This document shows, one piece after another, positions 47,426 through 55,719 of a DNA stretch of 64,000 nt. Where the stretch lies: positions 186,001 to 250,000 of the forward strand of contig NZ_JABTYH010000001.1 in NCBI RefSeq assembly GCF_013314975.1, given 5' to 3'. The notes under the pieces are model-generated. The model was not told where the DNA came from and searched no databases. It saw nothing but the letters and a program-made list of their open reading frames with translations. This stretch comes from Pseudarthrobacter oxydans. Lineage in GTDB: Bacteria; Actinomycetota; Actinomycetes; Actinomycetales; Micrococcaceae. Position 1 is the first letter of the stretch, and the number at the start of each line of letters is the position of its first letter. Position numbers and translations under genes: made by a program.

Positions 47426-48805
47426 CTGCCGCCGCCCGGCCATGACGGTCATGAACGCGGCGGCCAGGACAGCTGCGCCCACGGCACCTCCCAGGAGGTT
47501 GAGCCCCAGGTAGCCCGTCCAGCTGAGGACCAGGCCGGACACTGCCCCGCCCACGGCGCCGGCAGCACCCATCAGCATGTCGGAAACGCCCTGGACCGCA
47601 ACCCGCGACTCCTGCGCCACGCTTTCGGCCAGCAGCGTGGAGCCGGACACGGTGGCCGCGGACCAGCCCAGGCCCAGCAGGACCAGGCCCACGGCCACGG
47701 CCGCCGTGGATGCCTGGCCGAACCCGGCAACAGCAACGGCCGCAATCAGCAGGGTGAAACCGATCATGATGGTCTGGGCCCTGCCTGCCTTGTCCGTCAG
47801 CCAGCCCATTACCGGTGACAGGGCGAACATTCCGGCGATGTGCAGCGAGATGGTGAACCCGATGATCACCAGTACATCACCGGACGCCGTGTGGCCTGCG
47901 TGGCTGGCGCCCGGCCCCTCCACCAGTTCCTGCAGGTGCAGGGGCGTCATGGACATCACGCCCACCATCACGGCGTGGGCTCCGACGACGGCGGCCACGG
48001 CAAGGAGCGCGGTCCGGGAACCCCGGATGGCGCGCAGTCCCCGGGCCAGTGTCCCGCCGTCGTGCGCGCCCTCTCCGGCAGGGCCGGTGCCTGGACGGCC
48101 TGCCAGCCGCGGCGCCGGCGCCTGCTCCACAGCCTGCGCGTCCTGCAAGCCCGTACGGGCCTGCTGCGCGGCCAGTTCTCTGGCGAGCAGCAGCGGGTCC
48201 GGCCGAAGCCCAACAAAGAGCAGGGCAGCTGCCAGGAGCAGGCCCGCACCGGAAATCACGAAGGGCCCGGCGACCGGCGGAAGACCCAGGGCCTGGCCCA
48301 CCACGGTGCCGGGCTGGATCAGGTTGGGTCCGGTGACGGCGCCGATGGTGACGGCCCAGACCACCGTTGACAGGGCCAGGCCACGGTGTTCGGGGTCGGC
48401 AAGGTCCACTGCCGCGAACCGCGCCTGCAGGCTGGCCGCGCTGCCCACTCCGATGCCGGCGGCCCCCAGCACCAGCAGGACGAAGAGGCCGGACACCACC
48501 GCGAGCACCATCAGCACCGCACCCGCCAGGGCCGCGGACAGCCCGGCTACCTGACCGATCCGGCGTCCCCGGCGGTCTGCCAGGGCGGCCAGGGGCAGTG
48601 CTGCCAGCGCCGCTCCCAGCGTCATGACCGTGGCCACGGCACCTGCCCAGGCACTGGACCCTGACAGCTCGACGGCGAGGATCGACCCGATGGACACCGT
48701 GGCGCCGGTACCAATGCCGCCAAAAACCTGGGCCGTGCCCAGCAGCGCCACGGTGCGCCGCTGCACCTTGCGCACGCCTTGCTCGGTTATCAGGATTGGA
48801 CCCAT
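47411..48805 (-). CDS. Major facilitator superfamily transporter
   Basis: 464-residue membrane protein with about 12 helices. The helix 2-3 loop is LADRRGRRIGQVAGL, the classic MFS motif A, and the second half repeats it as WLTDKAGRAQTI. A long cytoplasmic loop of about 60 residues splits the halves. The ATG at 48805 is six bases past TATGCT, so it is leaderless; the ATG at 48835 would put that -10 inside the gene. Substrate unknown. The 3' end overlaps the iminopeptidase gene. Confidence 0.88.
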   Translation of the reverse strand: MGPILITEQGVRKVQRRTVALLGTAQVFGGIGTGATVSIGSILAVELSGSSAWAGAVATVMTLGAALAALPLAALADRRGRRIGQVAGLSAALAGAVLMVLAVVSGLFVLLVLGAAGIGVGSAASLQARFAAVDLADPEHRGLALSTVVWAVTIGAVTGPNLIQPGTVVGQALGLPPVAGPFVISGAGLLLAAALLFVGLRPDPLLLARELAAQQARTGLQDAQAVEQAPAPRLAGRPGTGPAGEGAHDGGTLARGLRAIRGSRTALLAVAAVVGAHAVMVGVMSMTPLHLQELVEGPGASHAGHTASGDVLVIIGFTISLHIAGMFALSPVMGWLTDKAGRAQTIMIGFTLLIAAVAVAGFGQASTAAVAVGLVLLGLGWSAATVSGSTLLAESVAQESRVAVQGVSDMLMGAAGAVGGAVSGLVLSWTGYLGLNLLGGAVGAAVLAAAFMTVMAGRRQSAAA

Positions 48806-48811
48806 GCACCG

Positions 48812-48817
48812 AGCATA
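48812..48817 (-). promoter_or_regulatory. -10 hexamer TATGCT of the MFS gene
   Basis: TATGCT ends 6 bases before the ATG at 48805 and decides that start over the upstream ATG at 48835. Confidence 0.6.
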
Positions 48818-48851
48818 GTCCCCGCCGCGCGGCATGGCGGGGACGGTTTAA

Positions 48852-48892
48852 AGCAGTCAATCCCGGCCGCACGGCGGCCGGGATTGACTGCT
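48852..48892 (-). terminator. terC terminator
   Basis: A perfect 19-bp stem (48852-48870 with 48874-48892) with a 3-base loop lies 18 bases past the terC stop and is followed by TTT on the minus strand. Confidence 0.88.
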
Positions 48893-48910
48893 GGTACTGA
48901 GAGGAAAGCG

Positions 48911-49939
48911 CTACTCGGCGTCGCTGTGGCTCTTCCGGATGTCCTCTTCAAGGCGCGGGTCCAGGTGCGCTTCCTTGGCCTTGGAGCTGACCAGGCTGGC
49001 GATCACGGCGATCACGATGGTGCCAACGATCACTGCCAGGGACACGAACGTGGGGATTTCGGGAGCCCATTCAATGTGCTGGCCGCCGTTGATGAACGGC
49101 AGTTCGTTCACGTGCATTGCATGGAGGACCAGCTTGACCCCGATGAAGGCCAGGATGAAGGACAGCGCGTGCTTCAGGTAGATCAGGCGGTTCATCAGGC
49201 CGCCGAGCAGGAAGTACAGCTGGCGCAGGCCCATCAGGGCAAACAGGTTGGCCGTGAACACGATGAACGGGCTCTGGGTGAGGCCGAAGATCGCGGGGAT
49301 GGAGTCGACAGCGAAGAGCAGGTCCGTGAGGCCGATGGTGATGAACACGATCAGCATCGGGGTGAAGACCTTCTTGCCGTCCACGGTGGTGCGCAGCTTG
49401 CCGCCGTCGAACTTCTCCGACATGGGGATGACCTTGCGGATCTTGGCGATGAGCGGGTTTTCCCGGTCTTCTTCGTCTTCGCCCTCGTCCTGGGCCTGCT
49501 TCCAGGCAGTCCACAGCAGGAACGCGCCGAAGATGTAGAACACCCAGCTGAACTGCTCAATCACGATGGCGCCGAGCAGGATGAAGATTCCGCGCAGGAT
49601 CAGGGCGATGATGATGCCCACCATCAGCACTTCCTGCTGGTACTTCCGGGGCACGGAGAAGCGGGCCATGATGATGATGAAGACAAACAGGTTGTCGATG
49701 CTGAGGCTGTATTCAGTCACCCAGCCGGCGACGAACTGGCCGCCGTATTCCGGGCCGGTGAAGGCAAACATGGCCCCGGCGAACACCAGGGCGAGGCTGA
49801 CGTAAAACGCTACCCACAGTCCGGCTTCCTTCATGGAAGGTTCATGGGGACGCCGGACCACCAAAAGAAGGTCGATCAGGAGAATCAGGCCGAGGACGAC
49901 AAGTGAGCCGACTTCGAACCACACGGGCAATTCGAGCAC
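48911..49939 (-). CDS. TerC/Alx-family membrane protein, probable manganese exporter
   Basis: 342-residue integral membrane protein with about nine helices. Family blocks include ATEYSLSIDNLFVFIII-like VTEYSLSIDNLFVF and LLFAVDSIPAIFGLTQ, with the conserved acidic residues thought to bind metal. A charged loop (DEGEDEEDREN) lies in the middle. The GTG at 49939 has AAAGG seven bases upstream. A yybP-ykoY riboswitch precedes it, so it should rise with manganese and export that ion. The old tellurium-resistance name is historical. Confidence 0.92.
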   Translation of the reverse strand: MLELPVWFEVGSLVVLGLILLIDLLLVVRRPHEPSMKEAGLWVAFYVSLALVFAGAMFAFTGPEYGGQFVAGWVTEYSLSIDNLFVFIIIMARFSVPRKYQQEVLMVGIIIALILRGIFILLGAIVIEQFSWVFYIFGAFLLWTAWKQAQDEGEDEEDRENPLIAKIRKVIPMSEKFDGGKLRTTVDGKKVFTPMLIVFITIGLTDLLFAVDSIPAIFGLTQSPFIVFTANLFALMGLRQLYFLLGGLMNRLIYLKHALSFILAFIGVKLVLHAMHVNELPFINGGQHIEWAPEIPTFVSLAVIVGTIVIAVIASLVSSKAKEAHLDPRLEEDIRKSHSDAE

Positions 49940-49967
49940 AGGGTAGCCTTTCGCAGGGTACAGAGAT

Positions 49968-50098
49968 GCGGTGTAAGTCTCTCCGGCCTGCCTGTGCACT
50001 TGGTGCTGAATTGGCGGCCCGCTACGCCCGGCCGGGCAACTATGCCCTGCGTGTTGACGATCGTAGCGCTCGGGATACTCCCCTACGTGACCTTAACT
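49968..50098 (-). promoter_or_regulatory. yybP-ykoY manganese riboswitch upstream of terC
   Basis: Read on the minus strand, the segment opens with AGGGGAGTA (near 50087), continues through CGTCAACACG (near 50060-50051), and closes with GGAGAGACTTAC (near 49984-49973). These are the conserved metal-binding loops of the yybP-ykoY family, which senses Mn2+ and often controls TerC or MntP. The 3' end lies 28 bases before the terC start, so it may act on translation or termination. Confidence 0.8.
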
Positions 50099-50140
50099 GT
50101 ACCGCAGTCCCCCGGGCTCCCCGTCCCCGTTACCTTTGTG

Positions 50141-52237
50141 TCAGGCGTGCCCGGCGGCCTGCATCTGCCGCAGCTCCTTCTTCAGCTCGCTCACTTCGTC
50201 CCTGATCCTGGCTGCCACCTCGAACTGCAGTTCGGCGGCAGCGCCGTGCATCTGCTCCGTCAGCTGTTCGATCAGCCCCACCAGGTCCTCCGCCGGTGCT
50301 GCTGCGAGGCCGTCGGAGCGCACCTGCGCGGCACCCTTGGCCGCGGACTTCCGCTTGCCGCCCTTGGCCAGCCGGCTGTTGTTGAGAAGCTCCTGGGTGT
50401 CGGCGTCTTCCTTGGCCAGTTGGTCGGTGATGTCGGCAATCTTCTTCCGCAGCGGCTGCGGGTCCACCCCGTGCTCGGTGTTGTAGGCCACCTGGATGGC
50501 GCGGCGCCGGTTCGTCTCGTCGATGGCGTGTGCCATGGAGTCCGTGATGCGGTCGGCGTACATGTGCACCTGGCCCGAGACGTTCCGGGCCGCGCGGCCG
50601 ATGGTCTGGATCAGTGAGGTTGAGGAGCGCAGGAAGCCTTCCTTGTCCGCGTCCAGGATGCTGACCAGGGACACTTCCGGGAGGTCCAGGCCTTCGCGCA
50701 GCAGGTTGATGCCCACCAGGACGTCGAACTTGCCCATCCGGAGTTCGCGCAGCAGTTCAACGCGCCGCAGGGTGTCCACATCGGAGTGGAGGTACTCCAC
50801 CTTGATGCCGTGGCCCAGGAGGTAGTCGGTGAGGTCCTCGGCCATCCGTTTGGTCAGGGTGGTCACCAGGATCCGCTCGTCCTTGGCGGTACGGGTTTTG
50901 ATCTCCCCCAGCAGGTCATCGATCTGGCCCTTGGTGGGCTTGACCACCACCTCGGGATCGATGAGCCCGGTGGGCCTGATGATCTGCTGGACGAACCCGT
51001 CGGCCTTGCCGAGCTCGTACTTGCCGGGGGTGGCCGACAGGTAGACGGTCTGGCCGACGCGCTGGAGGAATTCATCCCATTTCAGCGGCCTGTTGTCCAT
51101 GGCTGACGGCAGCCGGAAGCCAAAGTCCACCAGGTTGCGCTTGCGGGACATGTCGCCCTCGTACATCGCTCCGATCTGCGGGATGGTCACGTGGGATTCG
51201 TCCACCACCAGCAGGAAGTCGTCCGGGAAGTAGTCGAGGAGGCAGTGCGGCGCCGTGCCGGGGGCGCGGCCGTCAATGTGCGAGGAATAGTTTTCGATGC
51301 CGTTGCAGAAGCCCATCTGCTGCATCATTTCGAGGTCGTAGTTGGTCCGCATGCGGAGCCGCTGCGCCTCCACCAGCTTGTTCTGGCCCTCCAGCACCTT
51401 CAGCCTGTCCGCCAGCTCGTCCTCAATCCGCTTGATGGCCCTGGACATGCGCTCGGGCCCGGCCACGTAATGGGAGGCGGGGAAGACGTACATTTCCTCT
51501 TCGTCCCGGATCACCTCGCCGGTGAGCGGGTGGAGCGTGTGGATGTTCTCGATCTCGTCACCGAAGAACTCGATCCGGATAGCCAGTTCCTCGTACATCG
51601 GGATGATCTCCACGGTGTCTCCCCGGACCCGGAACGTGCCCCGGTGGAAGTCCATGTCATTGCGGGCGTACTGCATGGACACGAACTTCCGGAGGAGGTC
51701 GTCCCGGTTCATTTCCGCGCCCTTGCGGAGCGTGACCATGCCGGCGATGTATTCCTCCGGCGTGCCCAGGCCGTAAATGCAGGACACCGTGGCCACGACG
51801 ATCACGTCCCGCCGGGTCAGAAGGGCGTTGGTGGCGGAGTGGCGGAGCCTCTCAACTTCCTCGTTGATGGAGGAGTCCTTCTCGATGAAGGTGTCCGTCT
51901 GCGCCACATACGCCTCGGGCTGGTAGTAGTCGTAGTAGGACACGAAGTATTCCACCGCGTTGTTGGGCAGCAGTTCACGGAATTCGTTGGCCAGCTGTGC
52001 CGCGAGGGTCTTGTTCTGGACCATCACCAGGGTGGGGCGCTGGACCTGTTCGATCAGCCAGGCCGTGGTGGCGCTCTTACCGGTACCTGTGGCGCCGAGA
52101 AGCACCACGTCCTTCTCGCCGTTCTTGATGCGCTCCGTCAGTTCGGCAATGGCGGCGGGTTGATCGCCCGCGGGCTTGAATTCGCTGATGACCTCAAAGG
52201 GCGCCACAACACGGTTGATATCCTGCGCAAGGCTCAT
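50141..52237 (-). CDS. uvrB: Excinuclease ABC subunit UvrB
   Basis: 698-residue damage-verification helicase of nucleotide excision repair. Walker A is [14 protein letters not shown] near residue 45. The beta-hairpin [21 protein letters not shown] lies near 101, and DESHV and the QTIGRAARN motif follow. The C-terminal UVR segment that contacts UvrC is near 660-690. The start ATG at 52237 fits a leaderless promoter. Together with uvrA and uvrC the complete excinuclease is in this window. Confidence 0.97.
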   Translation of the reverse strand: MSLAQDINRVVAPFEVISEFKPAGDQPAAIAELTERIKNGEKDVVLLGATGTGKSATTAWLIEQVQRPTLVMVQNKTLAAQLANEFRELLPNNAVEYFVSYYDYYQPEAYVAQTDTFIEKDSSINEEVERLRHSATNALLTRRDVIVVATVSCIYGLGTPEEYIAGMVTLRKGAEMNRDDLLRKFVSMQYARNDMDFHRGTFRVRGDTVEIIPMYEELAIRIEFFGDEIENIHTLHPLTGEVIRDEEEMYVFPASHYVAGPERMSRAIKRIEDELADRLKVLEGQNKLVEAQRLRMRTNYDLEMMQQMGFCNGIENYSSHIDGRAPGTAPHCLLDYFPDDFLLVVDESHVTIPQIGAMYEGDMSRKRNLVDFGFRLPSAMDNRPLKWDEFLQRVGQTVYLSATPGKYELGKADGFVQQIIRPTGLIDPEVVVKPTKGQIDDLLGEIKTRTAKDERILVTTLTKRMAEDLTDYLLGHGIKVEYLHSDVDTLRRVELLRELRMGKFDVLVGINLLREGLDLPEVSLVSILDADKEGFLRSSTSLIQTIGRAARNVSGQVHMYADRITDSMAHAIDETNRRRAIQVAYNTEHGVDPQPLRKKIADITDQLAKEDADTQELLNNSRLAKGGKRKSAAKGAAQVRSDGLAAAPAEDLVGLIEQLTEQMHGAAAELQFEVAARIRDEVSELKKELRQMQAAGHA

Positions 52238-52243
52238 GGATCT

Positions 52244-52249
52244 AATCTA
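52244..52249 (-). promoter_or_regulatory. -10 hexamer TAGATT of uvrB
   Basis: TAGATT ends 6 bases before the ATG at 52237, indicating a leaderless mRNA. No LexA box was found here. Confidence 0.6.
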
Positions 52250-52317
52250 CAACCGGGCACCGACACTAAGAGCGCGCGTCCGTTACGGGCGAACAGCTCC
52301 GGTCCGCGGCACGGCTT

Positions 52318-53532
52318 TCAGGACGCGTACGACGGCGGCGCCCACCCGGTCGCGTCGGCCCAGGCGGTCATCAGGGGCCATGCAACGTCCGTGAACCACG
52401 GTTCCTTGGCCTCCGCATATGCCCTTGTACCCGCCTGGCCGGCGAAGCGTGCCGCAAGGTCTGCCTTGTGCCCTGCGTAAAGGGTGCGCGCGGACGGGTT
52501 GGCCCGCAGCCAGTCCCGGAACATCAGGGCATAGCGCCATCCGGGTGAGCCGGCAACGCGGACGTGGATGTTGACCGGACGCGCGGGGTCCGCGTTGGCG
52601 TGGAACCGTTTCTGCCACTGCCCGGGATCCGGTGCGCCCGGTTTGGGCGTGTCGGACCCGGCACCGGGCACCCGGGGAAACCCGGCTGCCGCCAGCCGGG
52701 GTGCGGCAGTGTCTGCTGCGTCCATTCCCGAAACGGCGACCTGCAGGTCTATGACGTCCTTGGCGGCCAGGCCGGGGACGGACGTGGAGCCAATGTGGTC
52801 CACCGCCAGGATGAGCCCGTGGGCAGCGGTCTTCAGCCTTGCCGAGATCCGGGCTGCGTCCCTGGCCCATTCCTCCCGATACGGTTCCAGGACAGGTCCG
52901 CAGTTCCTCACAGCGCGCGTGCCTGCGGCGAGGTTGCGGGCGAAGGGCACCAGCCGGTCGTCCCAGAGCCCGTCCACCTGGTCCAGCAGGTGCTGCACGC
53001 TGCCGGAATTGTCCAGGACGACGTCGGCCGCAGCCAGCCGTTCGTTCCGGGTTGCCTGCGCGGCCATCCGCTGCAGTGCGGCCTCGCGCGTCATCCCGCG
53101 GTGCTCCAGCATCCGCCGGAGCCGCACGTCGTCTGGCGCGTCCACTACCACCACCAGATGGAAGTCGCTCCCCTGCCCGGTTTCCACCAGCAAGGGGATG
53201 TCCTGCACCACAACGGCATCTTCTGCCGCAGCCGCCACAATGTCGGCGGCCCGTGCACGGACCAATGGGTGGACAATCCCGTTGAGGGCCGCGAGCCGCT
53301 CTGGGCTGCCGAACACCAGCGCGCCGAGTGTGGGGCGGTCCAACCGGCCGTCGGGGCCAAGGACATCTCCGCCAAACTCCGACACAACGCGGTCCAGGCC
53401 TTCGGTGCCGGGCTCCACCACTTCACGGGCCAACGCATCAGCATCCACAAGCACCGCGCCGCGTTCTTCCAGGCGTGCGGCAACCACTGACTTTCCGGAG
53501 GCGATGCCGCCCGTCAACCCGATCTTGAGCAT
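52318..53532 (-). CDS. coaE: Dephospho-CoA kinase fused to a GrpB (UPF0157) domain
   Basis: 404-residue fusion. Residues about 1-200 are CoaE, the last step of coenzyme A synthesis, with P-loop GLTGGIASGKS at residues 6-16 and the DADALAREV motif. Residues about 210-400 are a GrpB/UPF0157 nucleotidyltransferase-like domain, with DHIGSTSVPGLAAKDVIDLQV. This fusion is common in actinobacteria, and the role of the second domain is unknown. A TAGGGT hexamer fixes the ATG at 53532 rather than the adjacent GTG. Confidence 0.93.
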   Translation of the reverse strand: MLKIGLTGGIASGKSVVAARLEERGAVLVDADALAREVVEPGTEGLDRVVSEFGGDVLGPDGRLDRPTLGALVFGSPERLAALNGIVHPLVRARAADIVAAAAEDAVVVQDIPLLVETGQGSDFHLVVVVDAPDDVRLRRMLEHRGMTREAALQRMAAQATRNERLAAADVVLDNSGSVQHLLDQVDGLWDDRLVPFARNLAAGTRAVRNCGPVLEPYREEWARDAARISARLKTAAHGLILAVDHIGSTSVPGLAAKDVIDLQVAVSGMDAADTAAPRLAAAGFPRVPGAGSDTPKPGAPDPGQWQKRFHANADPARPVNIHVRVAGSPGWRYALMFRDWLRANPSARTLYAGHKADLAARFAGQAGTRAYAEAKEPWFTDVAWPLMTAWADATGWAPPSYAS

Positions 53533-53538
53533 CACACC

Positions 53539-53544
53539 ACCCTA
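53539..53544 (-). promoter_or_regulatory. -10 hexamer TAGGGT of coaE
   Basis: TAGGGT ends 6 bases before the ATG at 53532, consistent with a leaderless start. Confidence 0.5.
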
Positions 53545-53801
53545 TTCCCCCAGGCCCGGGTCCAGGCGCGCGTCCTGAAGCTGCCAGCCACCTGGCGGCT
53601 GCCTTGGGAAGGGTTTTCGGGGTGCAACACCAGCACCAACGCCCTGCCCGGGGCGACCAGCTGGCCAATTGCCTGGTATCCCTGAACAGGGCGCGGATTT
53701 CTGTTACCGGCCCGGCGCGTCAACAGCCACTCACATCAGCCCTCCTTTCCCAGACCTAACGGTCGACTGCCGAGCGGCTTGGGATCTGCGAATTCATTCT
53801 C

Positions 53802-54113
53802 CTAATACATATGGCCCAGGGCGTATTGATTGGCCGTGATCCGGGAGCTGGCGCCAAGAAAATCGCCACGCTCCTGCAGGCTGCGGATTTCCTCTTCACT
53901 GTAAGGCGCGCCTGCCGGGCCCATCTGCAGTTCGTTTCCGCCATTCGGCGACATCACAGACGCGTGTGCGGGCGCGGCAATCACTGCTCCTGAAAAACCG
54001 GCTGCGGCAACGGTTGCGATGGAAAGGAACACCCTTGTCTTTTTGGCTCCGCCAGAATGCTTGCCATTCCCGGACTCAAGCGCGGCCAGGTGGGTTGTCG
54101 TAAATGTGAACAA
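53802..54113 (-). CDS. Small secreted protein of unknown function
   Basis: 103-residue protein I do not recognise. After a 30-residue N-terminal region comes a basic KKTR and a hydrophobic run VFLSIATVAAAGFSGAVIAA ending in PAHA-SV, a likely signal peptidase I site near residue 52. The mature part would be only about 50 residues: polar, with an EEEIRSLQERGDF helix and a C-terminal YALGHMY. The start is probably the TTG at 54113, with AAAGGGG seven bases upstream. It stands alone, divergent from the IMPACT gene. Confidence 0.6.
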   Translation of the reverse strand: MFTFTTTHLAALESGNGKHSGGAKKTRVFLSIATVAAAGFSGAVIAAPAHASVMSPNGGNELQMGPAGAPYSEEEIRSLQERGDFLGASSRITANQYALGHMY

Positions 54114-54409
54114 TGTACTGCCCCTTTCTTGCGGTGCCACCCATGATGAATGGCAGGGTTTTCCTGACCGTATTCGGTGCAGGCTTGCGCCGGCTGCGGC
54201 GAAGAATCCATTCAGATAAACCAGCGTTGGGTTGCTAATACGTTTCTAAGAAGTGCTTCCGGGCTGGAGTTCCCTGCTGGTCCCATGTCCTGGTTTTCCA
54301 AGAATCCTGCAGACGCCTTAATTGACTCTTAATGCCTTGGCCACGCCGGGGACGCGTTGGCAACCCCTGGCTTGCCGGGCCATGGGACCCTGGGCCTAGA
54401 CTTGGGCGG
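54114..54409. other. Divergent intergenic region of 296 bases
   Basis: Holds the promoter and 5' leader of the small secreted protein (minus) and the IMPACT promoter (plus, TAGACT at 54397-54402). A short stem CGCC/GGCG near 54189-54203 is the only structure noticed. No known riboswitch was recognised. Confidence 0.4.
54397..54402 (+). promoter_or_regulatory. -10 hexamer TAGACT of the IMPACT gene
   Basis: TAGACT ends 7 bases before the GTG at 54410, supporting that GTG over the upstream ATG at 54332. Confidence 0.5.
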
Positions 54410-55099
54410 GTGCAAGGGGAAGAGAGCAGGGCCACCAGCTACACCACACTGGCCGCGGGCTCCGATTTCCGCCATGAGCTGGAGATCAAGCGTTCCCGGT
54501 TCATCACGGTGCTGCGCCGGGCAGACAGCGAGGACGCTGCCCGGGACTTGGTGGCAGGCCTCCGCCGCGAGTTCCACGACGCCCGGCACCACTGCTCGGC
54601 GTTCATCATCGGACCCGACCGGGACATCCAGCGCTCCAATGACGACGGCGAACCGTCCGGAACAGCAGGCATTCCCATGCTGGAAGCTTTGGCCAAGAGG
54701 GAGACGGCGCCGGGGGCGGCCGACCTCAGCGACGTAAGCGCCGTCGTCGTCCGTTACTTCGGCGGTGTCCTGCTCGGAGCGGGCGGACTGGTGCGGGCAT
54801 ACTCCGAGTCCGTGTCCTCGGCCCTTAACCTCGTGCCGCTGGTCCGCCGCAGCCGCCTGCGGATCTGCTCGGTGGAAGTGCCGCACGCCGCAGCCGGGAA
54901 GCTCGAAAACGACCTGCGGGCCGCAAACCTGGTGATGGCCGGAACCAGCTACGGAGCCCGGCACACCGTCCTGCAGGTGGCGGTGCCGGACAACGCCGGC
55001 GCCATAGCGGACGCCGCGGAGCGGGTGCAGTTGCTGACTGCCGGCAGTGCCTTGCTGGAGGCGAAGGGAACGGAGTGGGTGGATGTCCCCTTCCCCTGA
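54410..55099 (+). CDS. YigZ/IMPACT family protein
   Basis: 229-residue protein of the UPF0029/IMPACT family. The core carries KRSRFITVLRRADSE, the DDGEPSGTAGIPMLEAL signature and VVVRYFGGVLLGAGGLVRAY. A C-terminal ferredoxin-like domain (about 150-225) follows. Eukaryotic IMPACT modulates Gcn2; the bacterial role is unclear, with a possible translation or peptide link. It starts at a leaderless GTG and overlaps the following GNAT gene by 17 bases. Confidence 0.88.
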   Translation: MQGEESRATSYTTLAAGSDFRHELEIKRSRFITVLRRADSEDAARDLVAGLRREFHDARHHCSAFIIGPDRDIQRSNDDGEPSGTAGIPMLEALAKRETAPGAADLSDVSAVVVRYFGGVLLGAGGLVRAYSESVSSALNLVPLVRRSRLRICSVEVPHAAAGKLENDLRAANLVMAGTSYGARHTVLQVAVPDNAGAIADAAERVQLLTAGSALLEAKGTEWVDVPFP

Positions 55100-55601
55100 G
55101 GTGTCCTTGGTGGACGTGGATGAGGATGTGCTGGACAGGCTCCTTGCTTTGGCTAAACGCGATGCCTCCCCCGATGAGGTGGCTCCCCCGCTGGGCGGAC
55201 CCGGCTGGAATCCCGAGCGGACGGCCTGGTTCTTCGGGCTTCACCGCGCCGCCGCCTACGGTTTGGACGGCCTCGCCGGGGAGAAGACGTGGGGTATTCT
55301 CGCCGATGGCAGCCTCGCCGGATCCATCCGGCTGCGGCGCATCCCGTCCGGCACCGCGGAATCCGGACCCGCCGGAGCGGTGGCCGATACGGGTATCTGG
55401 CTTGGCCGGAGCTTTCGGTCCCGGGGCGTTGGCGCCGCCGCGTTGCGCCTGGTGCTGGAGGAGGCGCGAAGGGCGGGACTTTCCCGGGTCACTGCCCGCA
55501 CCCTTGCGGGAAACGTCGGCGCCCAGCGCATTCTGGCCTCAGCCGGGGCCGTCCTGACGCACGACGACGACGGGACGGTCCGCGCCGTCGTCGAACTTTA
55601 A
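55083..55601 (+). CDS. GNAT family N-acetyltransferase
   Basis: 172-residue acetyltransferase of the RimJ/RimL-like type. The acetyl-CoA region reads LGRSFRSRGVGAAALRLVLEEARRAGLSRVTARTLAGNVGAQRILASAGA. The substrate is unknown. It is translationally coupled to the IMPACT gene through a 17-base overlap, and the pair ends at a strong hairpin. The ATG at 55083 has a GGAG about 10 bases upstream; the earlier ATG at 55047 adds a basic tail lying inside the IMPACT gene. Confidence 0.82.
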   Translation: MSPSPEVSLVDVDEDVLDRLLALAKRDASPDEVAPPLGGPGWNPERTAWFFGLHRAAAYGLDGLAGEKTWGILADGSLAGSIRLRRIPSGTAESGPAGAVADTGIWLGRSFRSRGVGAAALRLVLEEARRAGLSRVTARTLAGNVGAQRILASAGAVLTHDDDGTVRAVVEL

Positions 55602-55648
55602 GGCGCGCTGGGTGACGCCCCACGCGCGGTGGCCGGCATTTTGCTTAA

Positions 55649-55688
55649 AGCAACAGACCCCCTGCCTTGTGGCAGGGGGTCTGTTGCT
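55649..55688. terminator. Convergent terminator between the GNAT gene and rpsA
   Basis: A perfect 18-bp stem (55649-55666 with 55671-55688) with a TTGT loop sits between converging genes. On the minus strand it is followed by TTT, 31 bases past the rpsA stop. Confidence 0.85.
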
Positions 55689-55719
55689 GTGGCCCGGAAA
55701 AGCCGGGCCGGGGGGGCAA

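Noticed and set aside
48911..49939. Tellurium resistance as the function of the TerC gene
   Set aside because: No other ter genes are nearby, and the manganese riboswitch points to metal homeostasis instead.
49994..50617. A 207-codon plus-strand frame opposite the 3' end of uvrB
   Set aside because: Shadow of uvrB that also crosses the riboswitch region; no evidence of coding.
52238..52310. Possible LexA box upstream of uvrB
   Set aside because: A CGAAC half-site is present near 52291, but the second half does not match GTTCG at the required spacing.
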